Below are positions 26,764 to 36,189 of a stretch of 64,000 nucleotides of DNA, piece by piece. Origin of the DNA: a bacterium UBP4_UBA6127 (lineage in GTDB: Bacteria; UBP4; UBA4092). Position numbers and translations under genes: made by a program. The notes beneath the pieces are model-generated. The model saw nothing but the letters and a program-made list of their open reading frames with translations, had not been told where the DNA came from and searched no databases. The stretch covers positions 1-64,000 of the forward strand of contig DIVR01000045.1 in NCBI GenBank assembly GCA_002428325.1, in the 5' to 3' direction. Every line of letters begins with the position of its first letter. Position 1 is the first letter of the stretch.

Positions 26764-28641
26764 TCAAGGTTGTACCTTAATAAATATCACTCCATGGGAA
26801 GGGACTTCGGCCTCAAAACCTTCAGTAAAGGTCCCTAAATCTTTTCTCTCCCAGATATTTCTGACAAAATAAGACTTTTCCAACCCCAGAAGGTTCCAAG
26901 ATATCGTCATGGGAGCCTTAAACAGGCCTAAATTAAAGAATCCCACCACCCAACTGCCATCGGATAAAGGACGGATCCAAATTTCTTCTTCAGGAGTAGA
27001 TTTTAGACGCCAACCCTGTTTACCCGGATAATCCTGATGGACAGCCAGGACTTCCTCATGAGTCAATAAATCCAGGGTAAAATCATCTAATTCTTTTAAT
27101 TCACAACCCAGGATAATGGGAGCCGCTAAGATGACCCAGAAAGTCACATGGCCCATCTGTTCATGGGGATTGAGTTTAGTGGGGCGGGTTACAGTACTCC
27201 ATCCAAGTTTTCCCAGTACCATCATATCAGGGTCATTCCAATGGCTTGGGCCGGCATACTCTTCCAATCCTGCCTGGCTGAAAACAATCTGCAGGAGAGT
27301 GGCCCAGTTATCATCAATATCACCCCCGGTTCGCCACATTTGAGCAGAGATTTCACTGGCCCATTCCCAGATATTGCCCTGCCCATATTGGCAGGCAGCA
27401 TACACAATATCCCGGTTGGTTTGGTCCAAAGCATCTCTCATAAGTTGATAGGGTTTTTTATATTCTTCCAGGGTCTTTTCCTTGAGGATGGCACTGTAAG
27501 AACACCAGTCATATTTCAGGTAATCTACTCCCCAGTTGGCATAAGTATCGGCATCTTGAAATTCATGCTTATAACTACCCTCCCGGTTGCCACAGGTCAG
27601 GGGGCCGGGAGATGAATAAATCCCATATTTCAATCCCATTGAATGAATATAATCTCCCAGGACTTTCATATCGATAAATTTCTCATTGGGCTGGATTTCA
27701 CCCTGTTCATTTCTGCAGCCGGCCCAGCTATCATCGACATTAATATACTGATACCCGAAATCGGCCAATCCTGATTCAACCATTCCTTCAGCAGCTGCCC
27801 GGACATGATTCTCAGTAACGTTATGTCCATAAGCATTCCAGGAATTCCATCCCAAAGGGGGAGTTAAAGCCAGGTATCTGTCTCCCGCTAAAATCTGCAA
27901 TTCAGCTGTATCGGTTCCCTTATCATTCACAGCAGTAAACTTAACTAGATTTTTCCCGGCATTTTTAAGTATGCCTTTTAGGATTCCATTTTCCAAAGCT
28001 AATCCCTCAGGAAGATTTTCAACAGTGATTTCCAATGGCTTTTTTCCCGATACCGGCACCCGGTATAAGAATTTTCTTCCCGGGGTTCCTCCAATGACAG
28101 GAGGTAAATGAAATTCCGGGGATTCAGGTATTTCCCGATGAATCGCAGGAACAGGGTCTAACTCCATGGGAATCATCTCCGGGACCTGGCAGCTGCCTTT
28201 TTTGAGAATGATTTTGGCATCAGCCCAATCCGCATGGTCAAATTCCGCTCCATCCCGGGCATCGGTTACGATTAATACCAGCTTGGAAGCCCCTGCCAAA
28301 TCCACTTCAACAGGATAAATTCGATTCTGTTGATTGACTATTGGGGATTCCATTACTTTCTTGTTATCTACCCAAATTTCAAAGGTGATGGACCCAGCCT
28401 CTCCGGTTTCATCATCAAGTCCGGCGATAGCTTCAAACCTGAGGGCTGCCCCCTTTAAATCTATATCCATCCTGCTGTAGGCATGGGTCCCTACCCCATG
28501 TTCATACACAGTCCCTGCCAGACTGATAGGCTGGCCATTGATGCTCTGGCAGACCTGAGGACGCCTCCAACCCTGATAAACATGGGTCAGACCCATTTTT
28601 TCCAACCAAAGCACTTCGCCTGCTAACTCCCGATTATCCAT
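26764..28641 (-). CDS. NPCBM-GH27 alpha-galactosidase-like protein, no signal peptide
   Basis: A 625-residue glycosidase. Residues about 8-150 form an NPCBM carbohydrate-binding domain (GTVYEHGVGTHAYSRMDIDLKG, SITFEIWVDNKK). An Ig-like putative domain follows (GRKFLYRVPVSGKKPLEITV), and the GH27 barrel starts near residue 258 at LTPPLGWNSWNAYG. The predicted nucleophile is Asp378 in YLKYDWC and the acid/base Asp441 in RTGGDIDDNW. Unlike its two upstream paralogues it begins MDNRELAGEV with no signal peptide, so it may be cytoplasmic or exported differently. It would release terminal alpha-galactose from oligosaccharides; alpha-N-acetylgalactosaminidase or beta-L-arabinopyranosidase are alternatives within GH27. 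A terminator follows. Confidence 0.88.
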   Translation of the reverse strand: MDNRELAGEVLWLEKMGLTHVYQGWRRPQVCQSINGQPISLAGTVYEHGVGTHAYSRMDIDLKGAALRFEAIAGLDDETGEAGSITFEIWVDNKKVMESPIVNQQNRIYPVEVDLAGASKLVLIVTDARDGAEFDHADWADAKIILKKGSCQVPEMIPMELDPVPAIHREIPESPEFHLPPVIGGTPGRKFLYRVPVSGKKPLEITVENLPEGLALENGILKGILKNAGKNLVKFTAVNDKGTDTAELQILAGDRYLALTPPLGWNSWNAYGHNVTENHVRAAAEGMVESGLADFGYQYINVDDSWAGCRNEQGEIQPNEKFIDMKVLGDYIHSMGLKYGIYSSPGPLTCGNREGSYKHEFQDADTYANWGVDYLKYDWCSYSAILKEKTLEEYKKPYQLMRDALDQTNRDIVYAACQYGQGNIWEWASEISAQMWRTGGDIDDNWATLLQIVFSQAGLEEYAGPSHWNDPDMMVLGKLGWSTVTRPTKLNPHEQMGHVTFWVILAAPIILGCELKELDDFTLDLLTHEEVLAVHQDYPGKQGWRLKSTPEEEIWIRPLSDGSWVVGFFNLGLFKAPMTISWNLLGLEKSYFVRNIWERKDLGTFTEGFEAEVPSHGVIFIKVQP

Positions 28642-28695
28642 ATATTTTTCTATCTTCTTTCTCTTTGGTGTTGATAAAACAGATTACACTTTTGC

Positions 28696-30666
28696 TTATC
28701 TAATTCCTACAGATTCCACCACCAGCAATACACACCCATGGGGAGCCAGGGTAGTAGAATAGCCTTCTTTCATCACACCTAGATTTTTTCTTTGCCAGAC
28801 ATCTCTGACTTTTTGTGAACCTTTCAATCCCAATTTATTCCATAAGATATCGGCCTTATTGTCTAAAGGAGAAAGATTTACTAAACTGACAGCAGTCTTG
28901 CTATTTGCTAGAGGTTTCATTAAGAGATATACATCCTCTGACAGGCTAATCATTTGAGCCTGTCTTCCTGGATAATCCTGATTAATGGCCAAGACTTCCT
29001 CATGGGTCAGTAAATCCAGGGTAAAAGAATCCAACTGTTCTAGATCGCATCCCAGCAAAAGGGGAGCTGATAACATGGCCCACATAGTCATATGGCTGAT
29101 TTGTTCACGAGAGGTCAATCTGGTAGAACGCACCTTATAACCCCAGCCAACTTTCCCCAGTACCAGCATATCCGGATCATTCCAATGACCAGGCCCTGCA
29201 TAGGATTCCAAATCCTTCTGCATTAAAAAAATGCTTTTGACACTCTGCCAGTTATCAGAAATATCTCCAGTGGTTCTCCACAGGTTACCACCCACATCAG
29301 TCCCCCATTTCCATACTTCACAGGTTCCATATTCACAGAGGCTGTAAACCACATCTCTATTGGCTGCTTCTAAGGCTTTTTTCATCAGGGCATAGGGCTT
29401 ACTTAGATTTTCTACAGAATTCCCCGGTTTAATTTCACCGTAAGAACACCAGTCATCTTTCAGGAAATCCACACCCCATTTTGCATAAGTACTGGCATCC
29501 TGGTATTCATACTGATAGCTACCTTCCAACCCACCGCAGGTTCTAGGGCCGGGAGAAGAATAAATCCCAAATTTTAGTCCTCGGGCATGAATATAATCTC
29601 CTAAAGCCTTCATATCAGGAAATTTGAAATTAGAAGTTATTTCACCATCTTTAGCTCTCTTCCCCTGCCATCCATCATCAATATTTATAAATTGATATCC
29701 GAAATCCGCCAGCCCTGCTCCAACCATAGCATCTGCCGCCCGCTTGACCTTTTCATCATTGATACTGATTCCCCAGATGTTCCAGTGATTCCAACCCATG
29801 GGAGGTGTCAGACACAGGGTATCAATACCGGAGATAATCATTATATTCTTTTGAGATAATCCATATTGATTCTGTACTTTCACCTGGCATTGAGTAGTGC
29901 CGGCATCCAGCAGTTTACCGGAGAGGATACCCATAACAGTATCAAGAGATATTCCCTGGGGAAGATTCTTTACAATGAAATTCATCGGCCTATTTCCTGA
30001 CACCGGAATTCGATAGAGGAAATTCCTCCCATGAGTCCCCCCTACGACCTCAGGACTATGAATCTCAGGGCTATTAGGAATTTCCCTGTGAATGGAGGGC
30101 ATAGGATAAGGATCAAAAGGAACTCCCTTAGGTTTAGGGGATGATTTTGATTTTAAGATAAACCGGGCATTAGCTAAATCTAAATAATCATAATAGTAGC
30201 CATCACCATTATCCTTGATAATCAACAACAGCTCCTGGGCCCCATTTAAACCAACATGGACAGGATAAGGTTCCATTCCTCCTTTCAGAAGGGGACTTTC
30301 AAATCTCCGTTTCCGATCGACCCATACTTCAAAAACAACCGACCCGTTTTTTCCCGACTCATCATCCAATCCTATCAAGGCATCAAAACTGGATACTCCT
30401 CCCCTTAAATCTACTCTCCAAAAAGACTCCGAATGAGACCCTATTCCCCTCTTATATTCTTTACCAGCTATTCGTAAAGGAGTACCCTTAACTGATTTTC
30501 CCGGACTGACCTTCTCACATTCCTGCAGGTAATATTTCAAATCCATTTGGTCCAGCCAGACATATGGGGACTGAATAGTAGAGTTTTTTTGAGCAGGAGT
30601 AGCCCAAGCTCCACTGAAATTCAAAATTACGATAAATAAAAAAGCAACCCATAATTTTCCATTCAT
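28696..30666 (-). CDS. Secreted NPCBM-GH27 alpha-galactosidase-like protein, copy 2
   Basis: A 656-residue paralogue with signal peptide MNGKLWVAFLFIVILNFSGAWA and an AGAGGAT ribosome site. Domain order is NPCBM (about 34-170, with GIGSHSESFWRVDLRGG), an Ig-like part (about 210-280) and the GH27 barrel from LTPPMGWNHWNIWG. The predicted nucleophile is Asp405 in FLKDDWC and the acid/base Asp468 in RTTGDISDNW. The residue before the nucleophile is Asp, where the paralogues have Tyr and His, so subsite preference may differ. The C-terminal antiparallel domain ends with STTLAPHGCVLLVVE, shared with copy 3. It is the middle gene of a tandem triplet separated by short gaps. Confidence 0.88.
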   Translation of the reverse strand: MNGKLWVAFLFIVILNFSGAWATPAQKNSTIQSPYVWLDQMDLKYYLQECEKVSPGKSVKGTPLRIAGKEYKRGIGSHSESFWRVDLRGGVSSFDALIGLDDESGKNGSVVFEVWVDRKRRFESPLLKGGMEPYPVHVGLNGAQELLLIIKDNGDGYYYDYLDLANARFILKSKSSPKPKGVPFDPYPMPSIHREIPNSPEIHSPEVVGGTHGRNFLYRIPVSGNRPMNFIVKNLPQGISLDTVMGILSGKLLDAGTTQCQVKVQNQYGLSQKNIMIISGIDTLCLTPPMGWNHWNIWGISINDEKVKRAADAMVGAGLADFGYQFINIDDGWQGKRAKDGEITSNFKFPDMKALGDYIHARGLKFGIYSSPGPRTCGGLEGSYQYEYQDASTYAKWGVDFLKDDWCSYGEIKPGNSVENLSKPYALMKKALEAANRDVVYSLCEYGTCEVWKWGTDVGGNLWRTTGDISDNWQSVKSIFLMQKDLESYAGPGHWNDPDMLVLGKVGWGYKVRSTRLTSREQISHMTMWAMLSAPLLLGCDLEQLDSFTLDLLTHEEVLAINQDYPGRQAQMISLSEDVYLLMKPLANSKTAVSLVNLSPLDNKADILWNKLGLKGSQKVRDVWQRKNLGVMKEGYSTTLAPHGCVLLVVESVGIR

Positions 30667-30840
30667 GGTTTATCCTCTGCATCCATACTTATTTAATAGC
30701 CAATGACTTAAAAAAACAAAATAATAGATTAATCTAGAACACTATCCTCTTAGCTTCTGTTTCAGAAAACAGATTTCTATAATATGACACCATTCTACTA
30801 TCCAAACCCAGAGAGATAATCTTGGAGGATTTGATTTATA

Positions 30841-32811
30841 TTAATTGTCACCTGCCGCTTCCACCACCAGCAACACACACCCATGGGGAGCCAGAGTAGT
30901 AGAATAGCCTTTTTTCATAACGCCCAGTTTTTTTCTTTGCCAAACATTTCTGACTTTTTGAGGACCTTCCAGTCCCAGTTTGTTCCATAAGATATCAGCT
31001 TTATTCTCCAGGGGGGAGGCATTGATCAGGCTGATAGCTGTTTTTCCATTGGAGAGATGTTTCACCAGAACTTGTAACTCTTGGGACTGGCTGACCAGTT
31101 GAGCCTGTTGTCCCGGATAATCCTGATTGATTTCCAGAACCTCTTCATGGGTAAGCAGGTCCAAAGTAAAGTTATCCAATTGACTCAGGTCACAACCCAG
31201 CAGAAGAGGAGCTGATAACATGGCCCATAATGTCATGTGGCCCATTTGTTCATGGGGATTCAATTTGGTAGGACGGACACTGGGACCCCAACCGACTTTC
31301 CCCAAGACCATCATGTCCGGGTCATTCCAATGGCCAGGGCCGGCATAGGCTTCCAAATCTTTCTGCCTGAGAAAAATATCTTGTACACTGGACCAACTGT
31401 CGCCAATATCTCCGGTGGTACGCCAGAGGTTCGCCCCGACATCAGGGCCCCATTTCCACACATCCCCCATCCCATATTGGCAAAGGCTGTAAACCACATC
31501 CCGATTAGAATTTTCCAACGCTTTCTTCATCAGAAGATAGGGTTTCTGCAATTCATCCAATGAATTATCCCTGGCAATCCGGTTATAAGAACACCAGTCA
31601 TGTTTGAGGTAATCCACCCCCCAGAAAGTATAGGTACTGGCATCCTGATACTCATATCCATAACTGCCTGCCAATCCCCCACAGGTCTCTGGACCGGGTG
31701 AGGAGTAAATCCCGAATTTTAGTCCCTTCCCATGGAGATAATCTCCCAAGGCTTTCATATCCGGAAATTTAAGATTGGGGGTTATTATTCCCTCCGGGGT
31801 TCGTGTCCCCTGCCAGCCATCATCAATATTAATATACTGATATCCAAAATCCGCCAGCCCTGATTTCACCATGGCATCCGCTGTTTGCTTGATTTTCTCA
31901 TCATTGACACTCATTCCCCAGACATTCCAGGAATTCCAACCCATGGGAGGTGTCAGGCATATAGCATCTGGACCTGCCTTGATAGTAAGTCCCTTTTGAA
32001 CCTGCCCATATTTATTCTTCACCCTAATTAGAATTGGGGTAATCCCTTTCTCAAACAGGGGCCCCTTTAGAAAACCTTTTTCAGTATCCAGTGAAAGTCC
32101 CCGGGGAAGGTTATCGGCACTAAAACTCATGGGACGTTTCCCCGACACCGGGATTCGATAGAGAAAATCCCGACCAGGAGTCCCTCCGATTATCATGGGA
32201 CTGTGAATTTCCGGCCCATCAGGGATATTCCGGTGAATGGAAGGGACTGGAATGAGATTATATGGAATCCCAACCGGCTGCGAAACAGAGTTTGATTCCA
32301 ATATGAACCGGGCATTTCCCCAGTCCGCATGGTCGTAAGAATCTCCGTCTCCTCCATCCCGAATGACCAGCAGCAGTTCCTTGGTCCCTTTTAAATCAAC
32401 TGCAATCGGATAAGGTTTTTGCCCTCCTTTGAGAAGAGGGGACTGTAACTTCAATTTCCGGTCAGCCCACACTTCAAACACGACAGACCCTTTATTTTCA
32501 ACCTCATCATCCACTCCGACAACCGCCTCAAATCGGGTAACTCCCCCTTTTAAATTGATTTTCCAATAAGCCTCGGCATGAGACCCGATCCCCCGGGAAT
32601 ATTCCTCTCCCCCCATCCGGATAGAATTCCCATTCACTGATTTATCAGCTAAGGGCTTTTCCCATCCCTGTTGGTAATATTTCAAATCCATCTTATCCAG
32701 CCAGACCGAAGCTGAATCCCTTTGACTCGATATGGGGGTAACAGCCCCAGTCGTTCCCTTCAGCAAAAAACCACCTAGAATCAATAAAATCCACCCGTAT
32801 TTCCATGCCAT
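30841..32811 (-). CDS. Secreted NPCBM-GH27 alpha-galactosidase-like protein, copy 3
   Basis: A 656-residue protein with the same length and layout as copy 2, its closest relative. Signal peptide MAWKYGWILLILGGFLLKG, NPCBM domain with GIGSHAEAYWKINLKGG, Ig-like domain, then GH27 from LTPPMGWNSWNVWG. The nucleophile is Asp405 in YLKHDWC and the acid/base Asp468 in RTTGDIGDSW. AAGGAT precedes the ATG. It is the first gene of the triplet; the 174-nt gap before copy 2 suggests that copy 2 may also have its own promoter. Likely role is extracellular removal of alpha-galactosyl units from plant or microbial glycans. Confidence 0.88.
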   Translation of the reverse strand: MAWKYGWILLILGGFLLKGTTGAVTPISSQRDSASVWLDKMDLKYYQQGWEKPLADKSVNGNSIRMGGEEYSRGIGSHAEAYWKINLKGGVTRFEAVVGVDDEVENKGSVVFEVWADRKLKLQSPLLKGGQKPYPIAVDLKGTKELLLVIRDGGDGDSYDHADWGNARFILESNSVSQPVGIPYNLIPVPSIHRNIPDGPEIHSPMIIGGTPGRDFLYRIPVSGKRPMSFSADNLPRGLSLDTEKGFLKGPLFEKGITPILIRVKNKYGQVQKGLTIKAGPDAICLTPPMGWNSWNVWGMSVNDEKIKQTADAMVKSGLADFGYQYINIDDGWQGTRTPEGIITPNLKFPDMKALGDYLHGKGLKFGIYSSPGPETCGGLAGSYGYEYQDASTYTFWGVDYLKHDWCSYNRIARDNSLDELQKPYLLMKKALENSNRDVVYSLCQYGMGDVWKWGPDVGANLWRTTGDIGDSWSSVQDIFLRQKDLEAYAGPGHWNDPDMMVLGKVGWGPSVRPTKLNPHEQMGHMTLWAMLSAPLLLGCDLSQLDNFTLDLLTHEEVLEINQDYPGQQAQLVSQSQELQVLVKHLSNGKTAISLINASPLENKADILWNKLGLEGPQKVRNVWQRKKLGVMKKGYSTTLAPHGCVLLVVEAAGDN

Positions 32812-33118
32812 AGACTTATCCTTCTCTCTTTTCCCTGAAAATATAAAAACGATTCATTTTAAACCAGTTTGATAAATTGGGGAAAGGTTCTCTTCATCCA
32901 CAGTCCTTTTCTCTCCCTTGGGTTGCCCATTTTATCCTAATTAGTAACGGAGGGTCTCTGACCCCCTCCGTTACCCCTCCCTTCCCATTAAGTTCTACAT
33001 TATTGTGTAACCACTAAATAGATAACTGTTACATTATCTATACACTCATTAAAAAATCAGGGAGATAGAAATAATTGCTTAGTATTGGAACCAAATAAGT
33101 TATCACTGAAGTAACATT
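32812..33118. other. Intergenic region upstream of the GH27 triplet
   Basis: The first 300 nt of the 560-nt gap between the GH27 genes and mutS contain no open frame with coding features. They hold the GTAACGGAG hairpin described separately and an AT-rich stretch that probably includes the promoter of the GH27 genes. Confidence 0.5.
32944..32974. repeat. GTAACGGAGGG inverted repeat, copy 1
   Basis: GTAACGGAGGG (32944-32954) and CCCTCCGTTAC (32964-32974) form an 11-bp stem around a TCTCTGACC loop. A longer version of the same element, sharing the TAACGGAG arms and a GGGTCTGACCC-like core, lies at 56947-56991. It resembles REP-type hairpins mobilised by RAYT transposases. Confidence 0.75.
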
Positions 33119-33135
33119 TTGGCATGTCTCTTGCT
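33119..33135 (+). promoter_or_regulatory. Sigma-54 type promoter
   Basis: TTGGCATGTCTCTTGCT matches the -24/-12 consensus TTGGCAYRNNNNTTGCW at every defined position, and GG and GC are the required 12 nt apart. Transcription would begin near 33145. Nothing protein-coding follows before the terminator at 33292. Confidence 0.65.
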
Positions 33136-33144
33136 TTATACATT

Positions 33145-33292
33145 GTTAAGAATAAACAAGCGTGCAACCTCGGAATTATAATTGGGAGGGCCAAAGGGTT
33201 TCGAGGATGCCGGGAGTACTAACTATCCCATAACTAGAGACAGGAATGAGTCGAGTGGGGATGCCACGATTTGATTCGTTCCTGTCTTTTTT
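33145..33292 (+). ncRNA. Candidate orphan small RNA between a sigma-54 promoter and a terminator
   Basis: About 147 nt lie between the sigma-54-like promoter and a strong terminator, with no open frame. Two helices can be drawn before the terminator stem. One pairs GCAACCTCG (33164-33172) with CGAGGATGC (about 33202-33210) around an A-A mismatch. The other is a small GGGA/TCCC hairpin near 33212-33229. The layout is that of a discrete regulatory RNA. I compared it by eye with TPP, FMN, SAM, c-di-GMP, guanidine-I, fluoride, ZTP and THF riboswitch consensus features and saw no match. It could also be a leader of mutS, though the terminator lies 80 nt before that gene. Confidence 0.5.
33238..33292 (+). 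terminator. Terminator of the candidate small RNA
   Basis: AGACAGGAA (33238-33246) pairs with TTCCTGTCT (33079 positions later, 33279-33287), extended inward by wobble pairs to a stem of about 16 bp. A GTGG/CCAC apical hairpin caps the loop. Six T residues follow at 33287-33292. Confidence 0.82.
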
Positions 33293-33371
33293 ATTCCTGC
33301 CTGGGGGGAACTGGATGAGGGTGTTATAATAACCTGATTTAAGTTAATCCAGAGGGAAGAAAATCAGAATC

Positions 33372-36092
33372 ATGACAGAAGCCTATACCCCCTTGATGAG
33401 CCAGTATAATTCCATCAAGTCCCAGTATCCTGATGCCATACTCCTGTTTCGGGTAGGAGATTTCTATGAGATGTTTGGGGAAGATGCCGTTAAAGGGGCT
33501 CGTATCCTGAAACTGACCCTGACCAAAAAACATGTCGGGAAAGATCGGACGGTCCCCCTGGCGGGCGTCCCCTACCATGCAATCCAATCTTATATGGCAA
33601 AATTGATTCAGTCCGGATGCAAAGTAGCCATTTGTGACCAGTTGGAAGACCCCAAATTTGCCAAGGGAATTGTAAAACGGGATGTAACCCGGGTCATTAC
33701 CCCTGGAACCATATTAGAATCCACTCTTCTGGATGAGAAGACCAATAGTTTTCTTATGGCCGTCAATCTGCTGAATTCTTCCAAAGGGACTGAAATCAAA
33801 TTAGGTCTGGCCTTGATAGATTTAAGCACTGGGGAATTTGCTCTGACTGAATTTACGGACACCCGGCGGTTCAGAAGATTGGAAACCGAGTTGCAGAGGC
33901 TTCAACCTAGAGAGATATTAGTCCCCAATGATATGGGGCTGGATGGTAAACCCCTACAGGAAATCCTGCCAATAGCAGATTATACTTCCATTAATCCATA
34001 TAACGGGATGAATTTTGATTCCGATATGGCCTACCGGGGATTGATAACCCAAATGGGAACTGCTTCCCTGCAAGGTTTCGGGTGTGAAGGCCTGAAACTG
34101 GCCATCGGTGCAGCGGGCGCAATCCTGTCTTACCTCAGGGAGACCCAGAAAAACAGCCTCGACCATATCCGGTCATTGAGAACTTATTCCCTGGAAGATT
34201 ACCTGGTCATGGACCCGGCTACCCTGCAAAATCTGGAGATTTTTAAATCCAATCGGGATGGGTCCCAGGAAGGTTCATTACTCTCAGTCATTGACCAGAC
34301 CCTCACCGGGATGGGGGGCCGAAAACTCAAATCCTGGCTAAGCCAGCCCCTGTTGGATATTCGAGAATTACGCAGACGGCACGATGCCGTAGAATGCTTC
34401 ATCAAGAGATACCGATTCAGGGAATCCTTGCGAATACTCCTGGACCGAGTCTATGACCTGGAACGGCTGTTAGCCAGGATTGGCTGCCAGCTGGGAAATG
34501 CCAGAGATATGATTGCCCTGGAAAAGACCCTGGAACTATTGCCGGAAATTAAAAAGCTGGTCAAAGAAAATGACTTTCCCCCGGAAGCAAATGAGACTGA
34601 AAATAATGAAAACTGGGCAGGGACTCTGGCCCCTATACCGGAAAGCCGGCTGGGAGATTTACAGGGAAAAATCCATGATTTAAGCGAACTTCAGGCCCTG
34701 ATTCAAAAGGCTCTGGTGGAAGACCCTCCCCTTTCGGTGAAAGAAGGGAGCTTGATTCGGGATGGATATAATGCGGAGTTGGATGAATTGAGGAAAATCT
34801 CCCGAGGCGGCAAACAATGGATCATGGAACTGGAAACCAAGGAACGGGAAAGGTCCGGAATTAAATCCCTGAAAATCCGGTTCAATAATGTTTTTGGTTA
34901 CTATATTGAAATCACCAATTCCAATTTATCCATGGTTCCCGAGGACTATCTCAGAAAACAGACTCTGACCAATGCCGAACGGTATATCACCCCGGAACTC
35001 AAAGATTGGGAAACCAAAATCCTGGGCGCTGAAGAACGAATGATAGAGTTAGAATATCAGCTCTTTTGTGAATTGAGAGAAAAGGTATCAGCACATGCGG
35101 CCCCTATCCAGGAATCAGCGGATGCTATTGGCCAGATGGATGCGTTGTCTTCCCTGGCTGAGACCGCCGCCCAGAATGATTATTGCCGGCCGGAAATGAC
35201 TGAAGAGACCCTTCTTGAAATCAAAGATTGCCGTCATCCAGTCATTGAGCATGTACTGCCAGCAGGAAAGTTTGTTCCCAATGACCTGACAGTGGACACC
35301 AATGAAAATAGGCTGTTGCTGATTACCGGCCCTAATATGGCGGGAAAATCCACTTTCATCCGCCAGGCCGCCCTGATTGTCCTGATGGCTCAGGCCGGGT
35401 CTTATGTCCCGGCACGCAAAGCCAAAATCGGGCTGGCAGACCGCATTTTTACCCGGGTGGGAGCTTCTGATAATCTCCTGAGAGGGGAATCCACCTTCAT
35501 GGTAGAAATGAATGAGACAGCTAATATTCTCAACAATGCCACCAACCGGTCGCTCCTGGTTCTGGATGAGATTGGACGAGGCACCTCGACTTTTGATGGA
35601 CTCTCCATCGCCTGGGCGGTCGCTGAACATATTCATGACAAAATAAGCGCCCGAACCCTCTTTGCCACCCACTATCATGAATTGACTCAATTGACCCAGT
35701 CCCTTAACGGATTAAAAAATTTCAATGTGGCAGTCCGGGAATGGAATGACCAGGTTGTCTTCCTCCATAAAATCATTGAGGGAGCTTGTGATAAATCCTA
35801 CGGGATTGCAGTGGGACGTTTGGCAGGGTTGCCGGAAGCTGTCATCTTTCGGGCCAGAGAAGTACTGTCCGACCTGGAAAAATACTCTGAATCAGCTCAA
35901 TCGGAATTGGCTAAGACCCATGCCCCGGCCAACCAGATTCGCCCCCAGGTCTCAACCGTTCAATTAACTTTTTTTGAAACAGCCCTTGACCCCATATTGG
36001 AAGACATTAAAACTCTGGATTTGACGATGATGAATCCTATGCAGGCTCTCATTAAACTCCAGGAATACCAGGATAAAATCAAAAAGAAATAA
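33372..36092 (+). CDS. mutS: DNA mismatch repair protein MutS
   Basis: A 906-residue mismatch-recognition ATPase. The mismatch-binding FYEMFGEDA motif (Phe near residue 32 inserts beside the mispair) is in the N-terminal domain. Connector, lever and clamp domains follow, and the C-terminal ABC-type ATPase has Walker A GPNMAGKSTFIRQ and Walker B/signature LVLDEIGRGTSTFDG, then THYHELTQL. Length is normal for MutS1. An AGAGGGAAG ribosome site precedes the ATG, and a TATAAT at 33325-33330 may be its -10 box. No mutL is present nearby. It is cytoplasmic and acts on newly replicated DNA. Confidence 0.97.
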   Translation: MTEAYTPLMSQYNSIKSQYPDAILLFRVGDFYEMFGEDAVKGARILKLTLTKKHVGKDRTVPLAGVPYHAIQSYMAKLIQSGCKVAICDQLEDPKFAKGIVKRDVTRVITPGTILESTLLDEKTNSFLMAVNLLNSSKGTEIKLGLALIDLSTGEFALTEFTDTRRFRRLETELQRLQPREILVPNDMGLDGKPLQEILPIADYTSINPYNGMNFDSDMAYRGLITQMGTASLQGFGCEGLKLAIGAAGAILSYLRETQKNSLDHIRSLRTYSLEDYLVMDPATLQNLEIFKSNRDGSQEGSLLSVIDQTLTGMGGRKLKSWLSQPLLDIRELRRRHDAVECFIKRYRFRESLRILLDRVYDLERLLARIGCQLGNARDMIALEKTLELLPEIKKLVKENDFPPEANETENNENWAGTLAPIPESRLGDLQGKIHDLSELQALIQKALVEDPPLSVKEGSLIRDGYNAELDELRKISRGGKQWIMELETKERERSGIKSLKIRFNNVFGYYIEITNSNLSMVPEDYLRKQTLTNAERYITPELKDWETKILGAEERMIELEYQLFCELREKVSAHAAPIQESADAIGQMDALSSLAETAAQNDYCRPEMTEETLLEIKDCRHPVIEHVLPAGKFVPNDLTVDTNENRLLLITGPNMAGKSTFIRQAALIVLMAQAGSYVPARKAKIGLADRIFTRVGASDNLLRGESTFMVEMNETANILNNATNRSLLVLDEIGRGTSTFDGLSIAWAVAEHIHDKISARTLFATHYHELTQLTQSLNGLKNFNVAVREWNDQVVFLHKIIEGACDKSYGIAVGRLAGLPEAVIFRAREVLSDLEKYSESAQSELAKTHAPANQIRPQVSTVQLTFFETALDPILEDIKTLDLTMMNPMQALIKLQEYQDKIKKK

Positions 36093-36125
36093 GATAGAAT
36101 CCCCGATACATTGCTGATAAAAATT

Positions 36126-36162
36126 AAAAGCCCTTCCTGAATGAACTGAAAGGACTTTTTAA
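36126..36162. terminator. Bidirectional terminator between mutS and the phosphoesterase gene
   Basis: AAAAG-CCTT and AAGG-CTTTT arms form a stem over a loop of about 14 nt, flanked by T-rich sequence on the plus strand and A-rich sequence upstream. It can end both converging transcripts. Confidence 0.6.
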
Positions 36163-36189
36163 TTTGATTCTTTATTTTCTTTGAAAGAT

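Noticed and set aside
33145..33292. Known riboswitch upstream of mutS
   Set aside because: By eye none of the conserved cores of TPP, FMN, SAM, c-di-GMP, guanidine-I, fluoride, ZTP or THF riboswitches is present, so I call it an unassigned small RNA candidate.
35115..35690. 191-codon antisense open frame inside mutS
   Set aside because: It lies opposite the conserved ATPase domain and has no promoter or ribosome site of its own.
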